A stretch of DNA of 64,000 bases from Alistipes sp. (GTDB taxonomy: Bacteria > Bacteroidota > Bacteroidia > Bacteroidales > Rikenellaceae): NCBI GenBank assembly GCA_031285405.1, contig JAITWH010000015.1:38826-102825 (forward strand). Reading direction: 5' to 3'. This document shows positions 15,190-24,194 of the stretch, one piece after another. Each line of letters starts with the position of its first letter. Position 1 is the first letter of the stretch. The notes below the pieces were generated by a model. The model was not told where the DNA came from. It saw only the letters and a program-made list of their open reading frames with translations, and did no database searches. The position numbers and the translations under genes were made by a program.

Positions 15190-15717
15190 ATGGAACTGAC
15201 CGACATATTGAAAAAACGCCGGAGCGTGCGCCGCTTCGAGTCGCGACCCGTGCCGCGCGAACTGATCGAGAGCTTGTTGAGGCTCACCCTCACCGCCCCG
15301 TCGTCCAAAAACACGCGCTCGACGCGATTCATGGTGGTCGGCGATCCCGAGACGCTCGGTCGCATCGCGCGGATGAGAGATTTCGGCTCGGCGTTTCTGG
15401 CCGACGTGCCTTGTGCCGTGGTCGTTGCCGGCGACAACCAGACCGATCTGTGGGTCGACAACGCCGCCATCTCGGCGACGATTCTGCAACTTGCGGCCGA
15501 GGAAGCGGGGTTGGGTTCGTGCTGGGTACACGTCAACGGCCGGCCTCAAAGGCGCGAGGAGCCCGACGGCCCCACGGCGACGGAGCACCTGCGGGAGTTC
15601 CTGCCCCTGCCCGCCGAGTGGAATCCGTTGTGCGTCGTCGCGCTGGGCTACCCCGCCGACTCGCCCAAGCCGCACTCCGAAAAGGATGACTCCGACAAAA
15701 TTATCTGGCTCGACTAA
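15190..15717 (+). CDS. Nitroreductase-family oxidoreductase
   Basis: A 175-aa FMN-dependent NAD(P)H oxidoreductase. The N-terminal KKRRSVRRFESRPVPRELIESLLRLTLTAPSSKNTRS is the FMN-phosphate site, and NAAISATILQLAAEEAGLGSCWVH plus VALGYPAD complete the family pattern. The ATG closely follows a strong promoter. It is convergent with the next gene, overlapping by 4 nt at the stops. Likely cytosolic reduction of nitro or quinone compounds; the natural substrate is unknown. Confidence 0.9.
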   Translation: MELTDILKKRRSVRRFESRPVPRELIESLLRLTLTAPSSKNTRSTRFMVVGDPETLGRIARMRDFGSAFLADVPCAVVVAGDNQTDLWVDNAAISATILQLAAEEAGLGSCWVHVNGRPQRREEPDGPTATEHLREFLPLPAEWNPLCVVALGYPADSPKPHSEKDDSDKIIWLD

Positions 15718-16529
15718 TAAAAAACAGGCGATGCGTAGGGAGTAGTGCGCCAGCTGCGAGTGAACGGGTCGTACTCGCGCATCACGCCCCCCTCGATGCC
15801 GAAGCTGTCGGTAATCTTCACCTCGACCGTGCCGCCGAACGATGTCGTCGGGTAGAGGCCGGGCGGGAGTTGCTGAGCGGCCACGCCGCTGCGTAGCGAG
15901 TAGGTGCCGTAGCCGTTGAGCCACACGCGATCCTCCACGACCTGCATCCGCACGCGGCCCGACACGCCGAAGTCGCGAAAGCGCGACAGGTGGTGCATGT
16001 TGTCGGTGACGAAGGCGTTGCCGTAGAGGGTGATTCCGTCCGTCGGCGCCCAGGCGTAACCCAACGACAGTGAACTCGAAAATCCCATCGAGGGGTAGAG
16101 TTGGCTCGAACCGGTCAGTCCCAGCGCGCCGTTGTGCCTCTGCATGAGGGGCATGTAGCCCCCGACAGCTCCTCGGAGCATGCGCGAACTCGTGCTGCTC
16201 GCCGCCGGAACGACTATGCCGCGCTGTTGCAGCAGCAGGTTTTGCTGTATGAAGAGCGTGCGGTCGGCGACGGTCGGCATCGCGAAATCCATTCGCGGAA
16301 GGGTGGTCGGCACGAAGGGCTCAAAGGGTGTGAAGAGTTTCGGCCCGCCTGACTGGGGAATTCGCAGGGGGGCGAAGGTCGGTTCGGGTAGCAGGTCGCC
16401 GGGCAGCAGACCTTCGAGGTTCAGCGACTCCTCGGGGCCGCCTGTCGGCACGGGCAACTCGCCATGGTTCTGGGCTGCCGCGCCAAGGCCCGACAGCAAA
16501 AACATCAATATAGCGAATATCCGTTTCAT
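15714..16529 (-). CDS. Secreted protein with a predicted outer-membrane beta-sheet domain
   Basis: A 271-aa protein with a clear signal peptide (MKRIFAILMFLLSGLGAAAQ). The second half has alternating polar/hydrophobic strands ending in aromatic residues (LSLGYAWAPTDGITLYGNAF, VSGRVRMQVVEDRVWLNGYGTYSL, GTVEVKITDSFGIEGGVMREY) and a terminal ASPVFY. This suggests an eight-strand-like outer-membrane barrel. The middle is Pro/Leu/Gln-rich. I do not recognise the family. The neighbouring lipoprotein gene points to an envelope role. Confidence 0.7.
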   Translation of the reverse strand: MKRIFAILMFLLSGLGAAAQNHGELPVPTGGPEESLNLEGLLPGDLLPEPTFAPLRIPQSGGPKLFTPFEPFVPTTLPRMDFAMPTVADRTLFIQQNLLLQQRGIVVPAASSTSSRMLRGAVGGYMPLMQRHNGALGLTGSSQLYPSMGFSSSLSLGYAWAPTDGITLYGNAFVTDNMHHLSRFRDFGVSGRVRMQVVEDRVWLNGYGTYSLRSGVAAQQLPPGLYPTTSFGGTVEVKITDSFGIEGGVMREYDPFTRSWRTTPYASPVFY

Positions 16530-16560
16530 GATAGTAACTAATTCTGCGTTAGCTTAAATC

Positions 16561-16601
16561 GCCGCCGGCGTTCTGGCCTAAATCGCCGCCGCCGTTGCGG
16601 C
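16561..16601. repeat. Two degenerate CGGAACGCCGG-type repeats in tandem
   Basis: GCCGCCGGCGTTCTGGC and GCCGCCGCCGTTGCGGC are tandem degenerate relatives of the GTCGGAACGCCGAC family, each preceded by TAAATC. The second encodes the last residues and stop of the lipoprotein gene. Confidence 0.55.
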
Positions 16602-17273
16602 CTCTAACCTCCAAACGAACTGCACCCCCGAAGGAATATCGGTTGTGGTAAGTGTGCGTTGGTCGTAAGGCACGCCGTAGCGCTCGATGTAGATGTTCCA
16701 ACCCCTCACGAACGACGCCTCGTAGCGGAACGACGGCCTCTCGTCCGGGCGCGACAGATTCTCGCCCGACAGCTCGAACGGTCGGTCGGCGTAGTGCATG
16801 TGGACGTATCGCGAGTTGAGGCGGTCGGTCTGCACCGCGCCGTCCCAGTCGGAGAGGAACACCCGACCCACGCGCTCGTCGCCCCTGTAAGCGAATATGT
16901 CGCCCAGACCCGCCACCCTCGCCGCGCGGTCGCTCACACCCTTGGCCGGCCAGAAACCCTCGTAGTCTCGATAGTCGTCGCGCGCCACCTTGCACAGCTC
17001 CTCGGCCGGCAGCTCGTCGGGCAGGTCGAGCACGATCACCCCGCCCGCCACCTGCGACTCCACGGTGCGAATCACGCTCCAGTCGACCCCCTTGATCTCG
17101 ACCTCCAGACGATCGAAAACATCCTCCGGAGCCACCGCCACGACACCCGCCAACCCCTCGACCGAGATGGCGATCTCCGCAAGGGCGGGCGTGTAGGTGC
17201 CGGTGCGAGTGCAGCCCGCAAGACCCGCAACCGCCGCCAAACCGATAACCGCTATGTGAAAAGCACGCCTCAT
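16578..17273 (-). CDS. Unknown lipoprotein
   Basis: A 231-aa protein with a lipobox (VAGLAGC, Cys at about residue 21), so it would be lipidated by Lgt and LspA. The rest looks like a beta-sandwich domain; segments such as [47 protein letters not shown] and FVWRLEA suggest an extracytoplasmic Ig-like fold. I cannot name the family; a distant fimbrial-accessory relative is possible. Its ATG overlaps the aspS stop as ATGA. The C-terminus EAATAAAI is encoded by an interspersed repeat and is probably acquired. Confidence 0.65.
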   Translation of the reverse strand: MRRAFHIAVIGLAAVAGLAGCTRTGTYTPALAEIAISVEGLAGVVAVAPEDVFDRLEVEIKGVDWSVIRTVESQVAGGVIVLDLPDELPAEELCKVARDDYRDYEGFWPAKGVSDRAARVAGLGDIFAYRGDERVGRVFLSDWDGAVQTDRLNSRYVHMHYADRPFELSGENLSRPDERPSFRYEASFVRGWNIYIERYGVPYDQRTLTTTDIPSGVQFVWRLEAATAAAI

Positions 17274-19027
17274 TCCGGCCGAACGATTCTCAGGTTAAGT
17301 TCCTCCAACTGCTCCGGCGCAATGCTACTCGGAGCGTCGATCATCACGTCGCGCCCCGAGTTGTTCTTCGGAAACGCGATGTAGTCGCGGATCGAGTCGG
17401 CGCCGCCAAACAACGAACAGAATCGGTCGAACCCGAACGCGATGCCGCCATGCGGAGGTGCGCCGAACCGGAAGGCGTTCATCAGGAATCCGAACTGCTC
17501 CTGGGCCGACTCGGGGGTGAAGCCCAGCAGCTCGAACATGCGCGCCTGAAGGTCGGGTTCAAAAATTCGTATCGAGCCGCCGCCCACCTCCACGCCGTTG
17601 ACCACAAAGTCGTAGGCGTTGGCACGCACAGCCCCCGGGTCGCTCTCCAACAACGGAATGTCCTCCGGCTTGGGCGAGGTGAAGGGGTGGTGCATGGCGT
17701 AGAAGCGCGCCGTCTCGTCGTCCCACTCCAGCAGCGGAAAGTCGACCACCCACAGCGGGGCGAACCGACTCTTGTCGCGCAGACCGAGTCGCGAACCCAA
17801 TTCGAGCCGCAGCTCCGAAAGCACCGTCAGCGAACGCCGCCGCTCGCCGCTCACCACAAAAATCAGGTCGCCGTTTTGCGCCCCCATCGCCACCGCCCAC
17901 TCGCGCAGCACCTCGGGGGTGTAGAACTTGTCGACGGAAGATTTTATCTCGCCGCCCTCGTCGAGGCGAATCCACACCAACCCCTTCGCACCGATCTGCG
18001 GACGCTTCACATATTCGGTCAGCTCGTCGATCTGCTTGCGGGTGAAGCCGGCGCAACCCGTCGCGACAATCCCGCCGATGTACTCCGCGTCGTCGAACAC
18101 GCCGAATCCGTGCCCCTTTGCCTGCGCCGTCAGCTCGTTGATCTCCATGCCGAAACGCAGGTCGGGCTTGTCGTTGCCGTAGCGCGCCATCGCCTCGGCC
18201 CACGACATGCGACGGAAGGGCTCGGTGCCGAACTCCACACCAATGGTCTCGCTGAACATGAATCGAGCCATCCGTTCGAAGGTCTCCAACACATCCTCCT
18301 GATCGACGAACGACATCTCGCAGTCGATCTGTGTGAACTCGGGTTGGCGGTCGGCCCTCAGGTCTTCGTCGCGGAAGCAGCGCACGATCTGGAAATATCT
18401 GTCGTAACCCGCCACCATCAGCAGCTGCTTGAAGGTCTGCGGACTCTGCGGCAGGGCGTAGAACTGACCGGCGCTCATCCTCGACGGCACCACGAAGTCG
18501 CGCGCCCCCTCGGGTGTCGAGCTGATGAGGAACGGGGTCTCGATCTCAAGGAACCCCTCGCGGTCGAGAAAGCCGCGCGCGCTCTGGGCCATGCGGTGGC
18601 GCAGCATCATGTTGCGTTGCAGCGGCCCGCGGCGCAGGTCGAGGTAGCGATACTTCATGCGCAGGTCGTCGCCGCCGTCGGAGTTCTCCTCGATGGTGAA
18701 CGGGGGTGTGTCGGCGCGCGACAACACCTTAAGTTCTGTGAGCGCGATCTCGATCTCGCCCGTCGCCATCTTGGGGTTCTTGGCCGAACGCTCCACGACC
18801 GTGCCCGTCGCGCGGATCACGAACTCGCGACCGAGGGTGTCGACAATCTCCCGCACGGCGGCCGGCGAGTTCTCGTTGACAGCCAGCTGTGTGACGCCGT
18901 AGCGGTCTCTCAGGTCAATGAATGCCATTGCGCCGAGATTGCGCACCTTGCCCACCCAGCCGGCGAGCGTCACCTCGGTATTGATGTCGGCGGCGCGAAG
19001 TTCGCCGCATGTGTGTGTTCTATACAT
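17270..19027 (-). CDS. aspS: Aspartyl-tRNA synthetase
   Basis: A 585-aa class IIb synthetase that charges tRNA-Asp. The ATG at 19027 ([15 protein letters not shown]) is the family start; the ORF track adds 118 spurious codons. The N-terminal OB-fold anticodon domain ([26 protein letters not shown]) comes first. Then come motif 2 [23 protein letters not shown], the bacterial GAD insert, and motif 3 [15 protein letters not shown]. It is the first gene of a two-gene operon with the lipoprotein. Confidence 0.97.
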   Translation of the reverse strand: MYRTHTCGELRAADINTEVTLAGWVGKVRNLGAMAFIDLRDRYGVTQLAVNENSPAAVREIVDTLGREFVIRATGTVVERSAKNPKMATGEIEIALTELKVLSRADTPPFTIEENSDGGDDLRMKYRYLDLRRGPLQRNMMLRHRMAQSARGFLDREGFLEIETPFLISSTPEGARDFVVPSRMSAGQFYALPQSPQTFKQLLMVAGYDRYFQIVRCFRDEDLRADRQPEFTQIDCEMSFVDQEDVLETFERMARFMFSETIGVEFGTEPFRRMSWAEAMARYGNDKPDLRFGMEINELTAQAKGHGFGVFDDAEYIGGIVATGCAGFTRKQIDELTEYVKRPQIGAKGLVWIRLDEGGEIKSSVDKFYTPEVLREWAVAMGAQNGDLIFVVSGERRRSLTVLSELRLELGSRLGLRDKSRFAPLWVVDFPLLEWDDETARFYAMHHPFTSPKPEDIPLLESDPGAVRANAYDFVVNGVEVGGGSIRIFEPDLQARMFELLGFTPESAQEQFGFLMNAFRFGAPPHGGIAFGFDRFCSLFGGADSIRDYIAFPKNNSGRDVMIDAPSSIAPEQLEELNLRIVRPE

Positions 19028-19030
19028 GGT

Positions 19031-19061
19031 AGTTGAAAATTGAAAGTTGAAAATTGAAAGT
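19031..19061. repeat. 7-bp-periodic array (TTGAAAA/TTGAAAG)
   Basis: The same heptamers as at 4623 and 8141, here filling the aspS-tadA divergent gap next to the tadA promoter. Confidence 0.7.
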
Positions 19062-19067
19062 GTTGTG

Positions 19068-19075
19068 TAACTTTG
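19068..19075 (+). promoter_or_regulatory. -7 box (TAACTTTG) for tadA
   Basis: A match 26 nt before the tadA ATG at 19101. Confidence 0.55.
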
Positions 19076-19100
19076 CAACGCACAAAAATAGCTTATAATA

Positions 19101-19550
19101 ATGGAAATCAACTCTCGCGGAGACGAATTTTTTATGCGCGAGGCTCTCAAGGAGGCCCGCGCGGCGCTCGAAAGGAACGAGGTGCCCATCGGGGCGGTGG
19201 TTGTGGGCGGAGGAATGATTATCGGTCGCGGCCACAACTTGGTCGAGACCCTCACCGACGCCACGGCCCACGCCGAGATGCAGGCGATCACCGCGGCAAG
19301 CGCTGCGCTGGGGGGCAAATACCTGAACGACTGCACACTATACGTCACCGTCGAGCCATGCGTGATGTGCGCCGGAGCCATGGCGTGGGCGCAGTTAGGC
19401 AGGCTGGTCTACGGCGCGCCCGATCCGGCGAGGGGCTATCTGCGACACGGCGAGGGCCTGCTCCATCCGCGCACCGAGGTCACTACGGGGGTGCTCGCCG
19501 AGGAGTGCTCGGCACTCGTAACAGATTTTTTCAAGAAATTACGAGGATAG
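19101..19550 (+). CDS. tadA: tRNA-specific adenosine deaminase
   Basis: A 149-aa zinc-dependent deaminase that converts A34 to inosine in tRNA-Arg(ACG). The zinc site is HAEMQAI (His, catalytic Glu) and PCVMCAGAM (two Cys). Other TadA features are [29 protein letters not shown] and the DPARGYL segment, and the length is typical. Generic nucleoside deaminases share the fold, but the sequence pattern and size favour TadA. Confidence 0.9.
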   Translation: MEINSRGDEFFMREALKEARAALERNEVPIGAVVVGGGMIIGRGHNLVETLTDATAHAEMQAITAASAALGGKYLNDCTLYVTVEPCVMCAGAMAWAQLGRLVYGAPDPARGYLRHGEGLLHPRTEVTTGVLAEECSALVTDFFKKLRG

Positions 19551-19577
19551 GAGTTTGATATTTTGTAGAAAAAAATA

Positions 19578-19585
19578 TATTTTTG
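19578..19585 (+). promoter_or_regulatory. -7 box (TATTTTTG) for the TPR protein
   Basis: A match within an AT-rich stretch, giving a leader of about 60 nt before the ATG at 19654. Confidence 0.55.
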
Positions 19586-19653
19586 CATCCGAGCGTTTTA
19601 ATTTTAGCAAGACAAAACTAATAATCCGTAATCAAATAAAAAAGATCAAAACC

Positions 19654-20622
19654 ATGAACAGACTTAAAATCGCGCTCGCCGCAATCGCCATCGTAGCGGC
19701 GGGCACCGTAGCCGCACAGGACCTCACATCGGTGAACGCAAAGTACGCCGAAGCCGCCGCCGCCATCCAGGCCAAGAACTTCGCCGCCGCCGTACCCCTC
19801 TTCGAGCAGGTCATCAGCGAGGGTGCCGACATCGAGGGCGCCGAGGCGATGGTCACGGGCGCCAAACAGAACCTGCCCGTCGCCACCTACCAGATGGGCG
19901 GAAGCGCGTTTCAGGGAGGCAGGCTCGATGAGGCCCTCGCGTCGTTCACCAAGGCCGCCGAGGTGGCCGAGCTCTACGGCAACGCCGCCGTGCTGAACAA
20001 CGCCCGCACGTGGATCGGTCGCACGGTGTTGCGTCAGGGCGCCGACGCCTTCAACGCCAAGGACTACGCCGCCGCCGCCGCGATTTTCCAGAAGGGCTAC
20101 GAGGGCAACCCCAACGACACCGCCGTCGCCATGAACTTAGCAATGAGCTACATCGGCATGGGCGACTACGAAAAGGGTAACGAAATTTACCGCGCCGTGA
20201 TAGCGCTGGGCGGAACCGACAGCCGTTTCGCCGAAGCCGCCGCCAAGGCCTCCGAACAGTTCACGTCCGACAACCTCGTGAGGGCATCCGAGGCCGCCAA
20301 GGCGCAGGACTTCGACGGGGCCATCGCCGCCACCGACGAGATCATCGCCTCCGTGCCCGCCGCCGCACTCGCACACCTGACCCGTCTGCAGGCCTACAAC
20401 AGCCAGAAGAACTACGCCAAGGTGATCGAAACGGGCGAAGCCGCCGCCGCTGCCCAGACCACCGACGAAGATCGCTCGGCAGTCAACTTCCTCGTGGGTG
20501 CCGCCTATCAGAACACCGAGGCCTATCCCGCCGCCATCGAGGCCTATCGCAAGGTGACCGCCGGCCCCAACGCCGCCGCCGCCAGAGCGCAGATCACCGA
20601 GCTTCAGAAAGTCGTTAAGTAA
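19654..20622 (+). CDS. Secreted tetratricopeptide repeat protein
   Basis: A 322-aa periplasmic protein. The start at 19654 gives a signal peptide (MNRLKIALAAIAIVAAGTVAAQ); the track start is 33 codons earlier and ignores the promoter. The mature part is Ala-rich helices in TPR pairs: AAAIQAKNFAAAVPLFEQVI, GGRLDEALASFTKAAEVAELY, AKDYAAAAAIFQKGYEGNPND, GDYEKGNEIYRAVIALGG and NTEAYPAAIEAYRKV. A scaffold role is likely; the partner is unknown. The U32 gene starts directly after its stop. Confidence 0.85.
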   Translation: MNRLKIALAAIAIVAAGTVAAQDLTSVNAKYAEAAAAIQAKNFAAAVPLFEQVISEGADIEGAEAMVTGAKQNLPVATYQMGGSAFQGGRLDEALASFTKAAEVAELYGNAAVLNNARTWIGRTVLRQGADAFNAKDYAAAAAIFQKGYEGNPNDTAVAMNLAMSYIGMGDYEKGNEIYRAVIALGGTDSRFAEAAAKASEQFTSDNLVRASEAAKAQDFDGAIAATDEIIASVPAAALAHLTRLQAYNSQKNYAKVIETGEAAAAAQTTDEDRSAVNFLVGAAYQNTEAYPAAIEAYRKVTAGPNAAAARAQITELQKVVK

Positions 20623-22563
20623 TTGAATAATCGAAAGATAGAACTTCTTGCACCGGCACGCGACCTCGAAACGGGTCGCGTTGCTGTTGACTGCGGGGCC
20701 GACGCCGTCTACATCGGTGGCCCGGGCTTCGGAGCGAGGCAGGCTGCCGGCAACTCGCCGCAGGATATCGCCGCGCTGGTCGACTACGCGCGTCCGTTCG
20801 GCGTGCGGGTCTACGCGACGTTGAACACGCTGCTGTTCGACGACGAGCTGGACGAGGCCCGCAACCTTGTACGCGCGCTGATCGAAGCGGGCGTCGACGC
20901 ACTGATAGTGCAGGACATGGCATGGGTGCGCCTCGTGGCCGATTTGGGTTTCGCAGACAAAATAGAGCTGCACGCCTCGACCCAGACCTCGAACATGCGC
21001 CCCGATGATGTCGCCTTTCTGGGACGGGCGGGGTTCCGGCGCGTGATACTGGAGCGCGCGATGTCGCTCGACGAGATCCGTGCCGTGCGCGCCGCGTGTC
21101 CCGAAAGTGTTGAGATCGAGGCCTTTGTGCACGGCGCGATCTGCGTGGCATACAGCGGCCGATGCTTCTTCAGCCGCTCCACCGGCGACGGCTCGCGAAG
21201 TGGCAACCGCGGCGACTGCAGCCAGCCGTGCCGCCTGGAGTACGACCTCGTGGGGGGCGACGGCGAGGTGATCGTCAAGGGGCGCCACCTGCTGTCGGTG
21301 CGCGACCTCGACCTCTCGGCACGCCTCGGCGAGCTGTTGGACGCAGGCGTGAGCTCGTTAAAAATCGAGGGACGACTCAAGGACGCCGCCTACGTGCGCA
21401 ACATCGTGAGCCACTACCGACGCCTGATAGACAACGAGTTGGCCACTCGCCAGCACCTGCGACGAGCGTCCGTCGGAGTGTCGACGCCCGACTTCGTGCC
21501 CGATCCGGCAAAGAGCTTCACCCGCGGCGGCACCGACTACTTCCTCGACGGCCCGACCGGCGGCGTCGCCTCGATTGACACCCCCAAGGCGATGGGCGAA
21601 CCCGTCGGCCGAGTCGACAGAACGGGGTGCGAACGTACCGGAAACAGGTTCTTCACACTCACCGGCCCGCCGAACTGTGGGCAGCGCGGCGCGTCCGGCG
21701 GCAGCGAATCGCGCGGCAACTCCACCCCCCCCCTCGCGACAGGCAAATCGCCCCTCGCGACAGGCGACGGCATCTGCTTCTTCGCCGACGGACGCCTGCG
21801 CGGCACCAGCGTAAATCGCGTCGAGGGGCCGCGCATCTACCCCAACCGCATCGACGGCATCGCCCCTGGCACCGAACTGTTTCGCAATCTCGACCGCGCC
21901 TTCGTGCGCGCGCTGGCCGGCAGTCGCATGAGGCGGCGCATCGGCGTTTCGGCGCGAGTGGCTATGAGCGAGTCGCGCGTCGAAGTCGGATTTACGGACG
22001 AAACAGGACTGACAGTCACTGTGTTACGCGAGGGCGAGTTCCCCGAAGCACGCGACACGACGAAGATGCTATCCGTCGTGCGCGAACAACTCTCCCGCAG
22101 CGGCGACACGATATTCGATGTCGGCGAGGTAAGTTTTGAAGGCGGCATCAGATTCGTACCTGTATCGCTGTTGGCCGCCATGCGTCGCGAGGGTCTGTCG
22201 CAGCTGTTGGAGGCACGGCGGCAGATCGCCCCGCTGCGAAATCCGGCGACCGAGGATCCCGCGGCACAGTTCCCACGCACCCGCATCGAGGCCACCGAAA
22301 ACGTCACCAACCGCATCGCGGAGAGCTTCTATCGCGCACACGGAGTCACGGAGATCGCCCCCGCGATGGAGCTGCACGGCGCAACCGAGGGCGAGGAGGT
22401 GATGCGCACGCGCTACTGCATCCGCCGCGAGACGGGCGAGTGCCTCAGGCGTCAGGGGCGGCACAACAGCCTGCCCGCCGACCTGTTTTTGGTGCGCGGG
22501 CGCGAGCGATGGCGCCTCGAATTCGACTGCGAACGGTGCGAAATGAGCGTAATAAAAGCTTGA
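20623..22563 (+). CDS. U32-family protein (collagenase-like / tRNA-rRNA hydroxylation type)
   Basis: A 646-aa protein starting at TTG immediately after the TPR stop; no ATG fits. The N-terminal TIM-barrel domain has ELLAPARDLETGRVAVDCGADAVYIGG, the HASTQTSN motif and the Cys cluster YSGRCFFS ... GDCSQPCR, where the U32 family may bind an iron-sulfur cluster. A C-terminal domain adds CIRRETGEC and FDCERCEMSV. U32 members include proteases and RlhA/TrhP RNA hydroxylation factors; which applies here is open. A low-complexity insert with a direct repeat (PLATGKSPLATGD) interrupts the middle. Confidence 0.88.
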   Translation: MNNRKIELLAPARDLETGRVAVDCGADAVYIGGPGFGARQAAGNSPQDIAALVDYARPFGVRVYATLNTLLFDDELDEARNLVRALIEAGVDALIVQDMAWVRLVADLGFADKIELHASTQTSNMRPDDVAFLGRAGFRRVILERAMSLDEIRAVRAACPESVEIEAFVHGAICVAYSGRCFFSRSTGDGSRSGNRGDCSQPCRLEYDLVGGDGEVIVKGRHLLSVRDLDLSARLGELLDAGVSSLKIEGRLKDAAYVRNIVSHYRRLIDNELATRQHLRRASVGVSTPDFVPDPAKSFTRGGTDYFLDGPTGGVASIDTPKAMGEPVGRVDRTGCERTGNRFFTLTGPPNCGQRGASGGSESRGNSTPPLATGKSPLATGDGICFFADGRLRGTSVNRVEGPRIYPNRIDGIAPGTELFRNLDRAFVRALAGSRMRRRIGVSARVAMSESRVEVGFTDETGLTVTVLREGEFPEARDTTKMLSVVREQLSRSGDTIFDVGEVSFEGGIRFVPVSLLAAMRREGLSQLLEARRQIAPLRNPATEDPAAQFPRTRIEATENVTNRIAESFYRAHGVTEIAPAMELHGATEGEEVMRTRYCIRRETGECLRRQGRHNSLPADLFLVRGRERWRLEFDCERCEMSVIKA

Positions 22564-22565
22564 TA

Positions 22566-23525
22566 ATGAACGGATTGGAATTGATTGAGCCGGCGTTGGC
22601 CGACTACGAACTGATCGACTGCGGCGGCGGGGCCAAGTTGGAGCGTTTCGGCGACCGCGTCGTGGCGCGTCCCGAGCCTCAGGCCTTGTGGCAGAGGAGT
22701 TTACCCGACGAGGAGTGGGCTCGAATGTCCGACGCCACGTTTCGGCGTGACGGCGGACGCGACGGCGGCAGCGCGCGCGGAGGCGAGGAGCGCGGGCAGT
22801 GGATGCGTCGCGACGGCGCGCCCGAGAGGTGGACAATGCGCTACGACCACGGCGCCATGCACCTGCGTATGAGGCTGGCACTCACTGGCTTCAAGCACGT
22901 GGGTATCTTCCCAGAGCAGGCCGCCAACTGGGATTTCATCTACGACACCTTGCGCGAAATGTCGAGCGCCAACGCGAGCAGCGGCAAAATCAGCGAGTCG
23001 AACAGCGCGACCGAAAACCAACCCCTCCGAGTACTAAACCTCTTCGCCTACACGGGAGGAGCAACGCTCGCCGCCCGAAGCGCCGGCGCCGACGTCACGC
23101 ACGTCGACTCTGTGCGCCAAACCGTCACCTGGGCGCGCGACAACGCCGAACTGAGCGAGCTCGGCGACTCCATCCGCTGGGTGGTCGACGACGCAATGAA
23201 GTTCGTGCGGCGAGAGGTGCGCCGCGGCAGCCTCTACGACGGTATCGTGCTCGATCCGCCGGCCTACGGGCGCGGGCCCGACGGCGAAAAATGGGTGCTC
23301 GCCGAGGGACTCGATGAGATGTTGACGCTGTGTGCCAGCCTGTTACGACCCCACGGATTCCTCGTGCTCAACCTCTACTCGATGGGGCTGTCGGCCTTAG
23401 TCGCGCGCACGGCGGTGCACACCCGTTTCGGCGTGCCGCCACGCGAACAGTTCGGCGAGCTATGCTTCTCCGACCGCGCCGGCAAGCAGCTCCCGCTGGG
23501 GGTCTACTATCGGTTCAGCCGATGA
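22566..23525 (+). CDS. Class I SAM-dependent RNA methyltransferase (RlmI-like)
   Basis: A 319-aa protein; the ATG at 22566 follows the U32 stop by 2 nt, and the track start at 22440 lies inside the U32 gene. The SAM site is VLNLFAYTGGATLAARSAGADVTHVD, and the catalytic region is YDGIVLDPPAYGRGPDGEKW, as in 23S rRNA cytosine methyltransferases of the RlmI/RlmK group. Two Gly/Ser/Arg-rich inserts (about 60-75 and 131-150) are atypical. The site methylated cannot be read from the sequence. Confidence 0.85.
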   Translation: MNGLELIEPALADYELIDCGGGAKLERFGDRVVARPEPQALWQRSLPDEEWARMSDATFRRDGGRDGGSARGGEERGQWMRRDGAPERWTMRYDHGAMHLRMRLALTGFKHVGIFPEQAANWDFIYDTLREMSSANASSGKISESNSATENQPLRVLNLFAYTGGATLAARSAGADVTHVDSVRQTVTWARDNAELSELGDSIRWVVDDAMKFVRREVRRGSLYDGIVLDPPAYGRGPDGEKWVLAEGLDEMLTLCASLLRPHGFLVLNLYSMGLSALVARTAVHTRFGVPPREQFGELCFSDRAGKQLPLGVYYRFSR

Positions 23526-23527
23526 AA

Positions 23528-23890
23528 TTACTGCCTGCCGAGCCTGCGATTCGCCGCGATGATGACGACTGCCTGCGGAACAAAGAGCCAAAATCCCGAC
23601 GTCGGATAGACGGCGCAACCGACCGCCGCGAAGATTAACAGGCTCACCCCGAACCTCATAGGCGCAGGCCGCTCGGTGACACGGATGTAGTGTTGCAGCA
23701 GCGGCCCGAACATCATCAGCAGCGGCCCCAACAGCAGAAACCAGAACCCGGGCCCCTCGCTGCCCGTGTTGACAAGCCCCGCCCGGAGCATCGCCCAATA
23801 GCTGCCGCCAAACATCGCCAGCGCGTACGCCGTGTGAATAACGCCCGTCCAGGTCAGGTACGAGCCGCTGTGTTTCCATAGATTTTTCAT
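23528..23890 (-). CDS. Small membrane protein (DUF6463-like)
   Basis: With the ATG at 23890 (MKNLWKHSGSYLTWTGVIHTAYALAMFGGSYW) the protein is 120 aa with four membrane segments: TWTGVIHTAYALAMF, GFWFLLLGPLLMMFGPLLQHYI, FGVSLLIFAAVGCAVY and GFWLFVPQAVVIIAA. The N-terminal pattern, His in the first segment and Gly-Pro helices resemble DUF6463 membrane proteins of unknown function. The upstream gap 23891-24194 has no gene; it contains three interspersed repeats. Confidence 0.7.
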   Translation of the reverse strand: MKNLWKHSGSYLTWTGVIHTAYALAMFGGSYWAMLRAGLVNTGSEGPGFWFLLLGPLLMMFGPLLQHYIRVTERPAPMRFGVSLLIFAAVGCAVYPTSGFWLFVPQAVVIIAANRRLGRQ

Positions 23891-24034
23891 TTTTTTCGGT
23901 TTTTTTACGCCGTCCCATAAAGCAGCGGGAGACGAGGCGAAGATATCACTGTTATTCAAATAACACAAGTGGTATTTATACCCATTTTTTTGGGAAAGGT
24001 GAGTGTCTCCTATGCGACAGTCAATGCCCCCCCC

Positions 24035-24068
24035 GTCATTGCGAAGGCATTCGCCTGAAGCAATCCAG
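24035..24068. repeat. GTCATTGCGA...GAAGCAATCCAG interspersed repeat, copy 1
   Basis: An imperfect inverted-repeat sequence, GTCATTGCGAAGGCATTCGCCTGAAGCAATCCAG in outline. It resembles widely distributed bacterial palindromic repeats of this consensus. The second copy is 62 bp downstream. Confidence 0.7.
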
Positions 24069-24086
24069 GTCGGAACGCCGACAGCG
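24069..24086. repeat. GTCGGAACGCCGAC palindromic repeat
   Basis: A perfect GTCGG-AACG-CCGAC hairpin abutting the first GTCATTGCGA repeat. Confidence 0.65.
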
Positions 24087-24129
24087 ATTTATTTTGTGCT
24101 AATTATCCACCTTCGCAATGCCCCTCCAC

Positions 24130-24160
24130 GTCATTGCGAGCCGTAGGCGAAGCAATCCAG
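24130..24160. repeat. GTCATTGCGA...GAAGCAATCCAG interspersed repeat, copy 2
   Basis: A second copy in the same orientation, with the central part GCCGTAGGC. Confidence 0.7.
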
Positions 24161-24194
24161 ATCGACACGCTGTTGCTGACTTTTAGATTGATTA

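Noticed and set aside
17450-19036. 528-codon plus-strand ORF opposite aspS
   Set aside because: It is antisense to a fully conserved aspartyl-tRNA synthetase; its His/Arg/Leu-rich composition is typical of a shadow frame in GC-rich DNA.
19028-19381. N-terminal extension of aspS in the ORF track
   Set aside because: It covers the tadA gene in antisense and a repeat array; AspS starts at [10 protein letters not shown].
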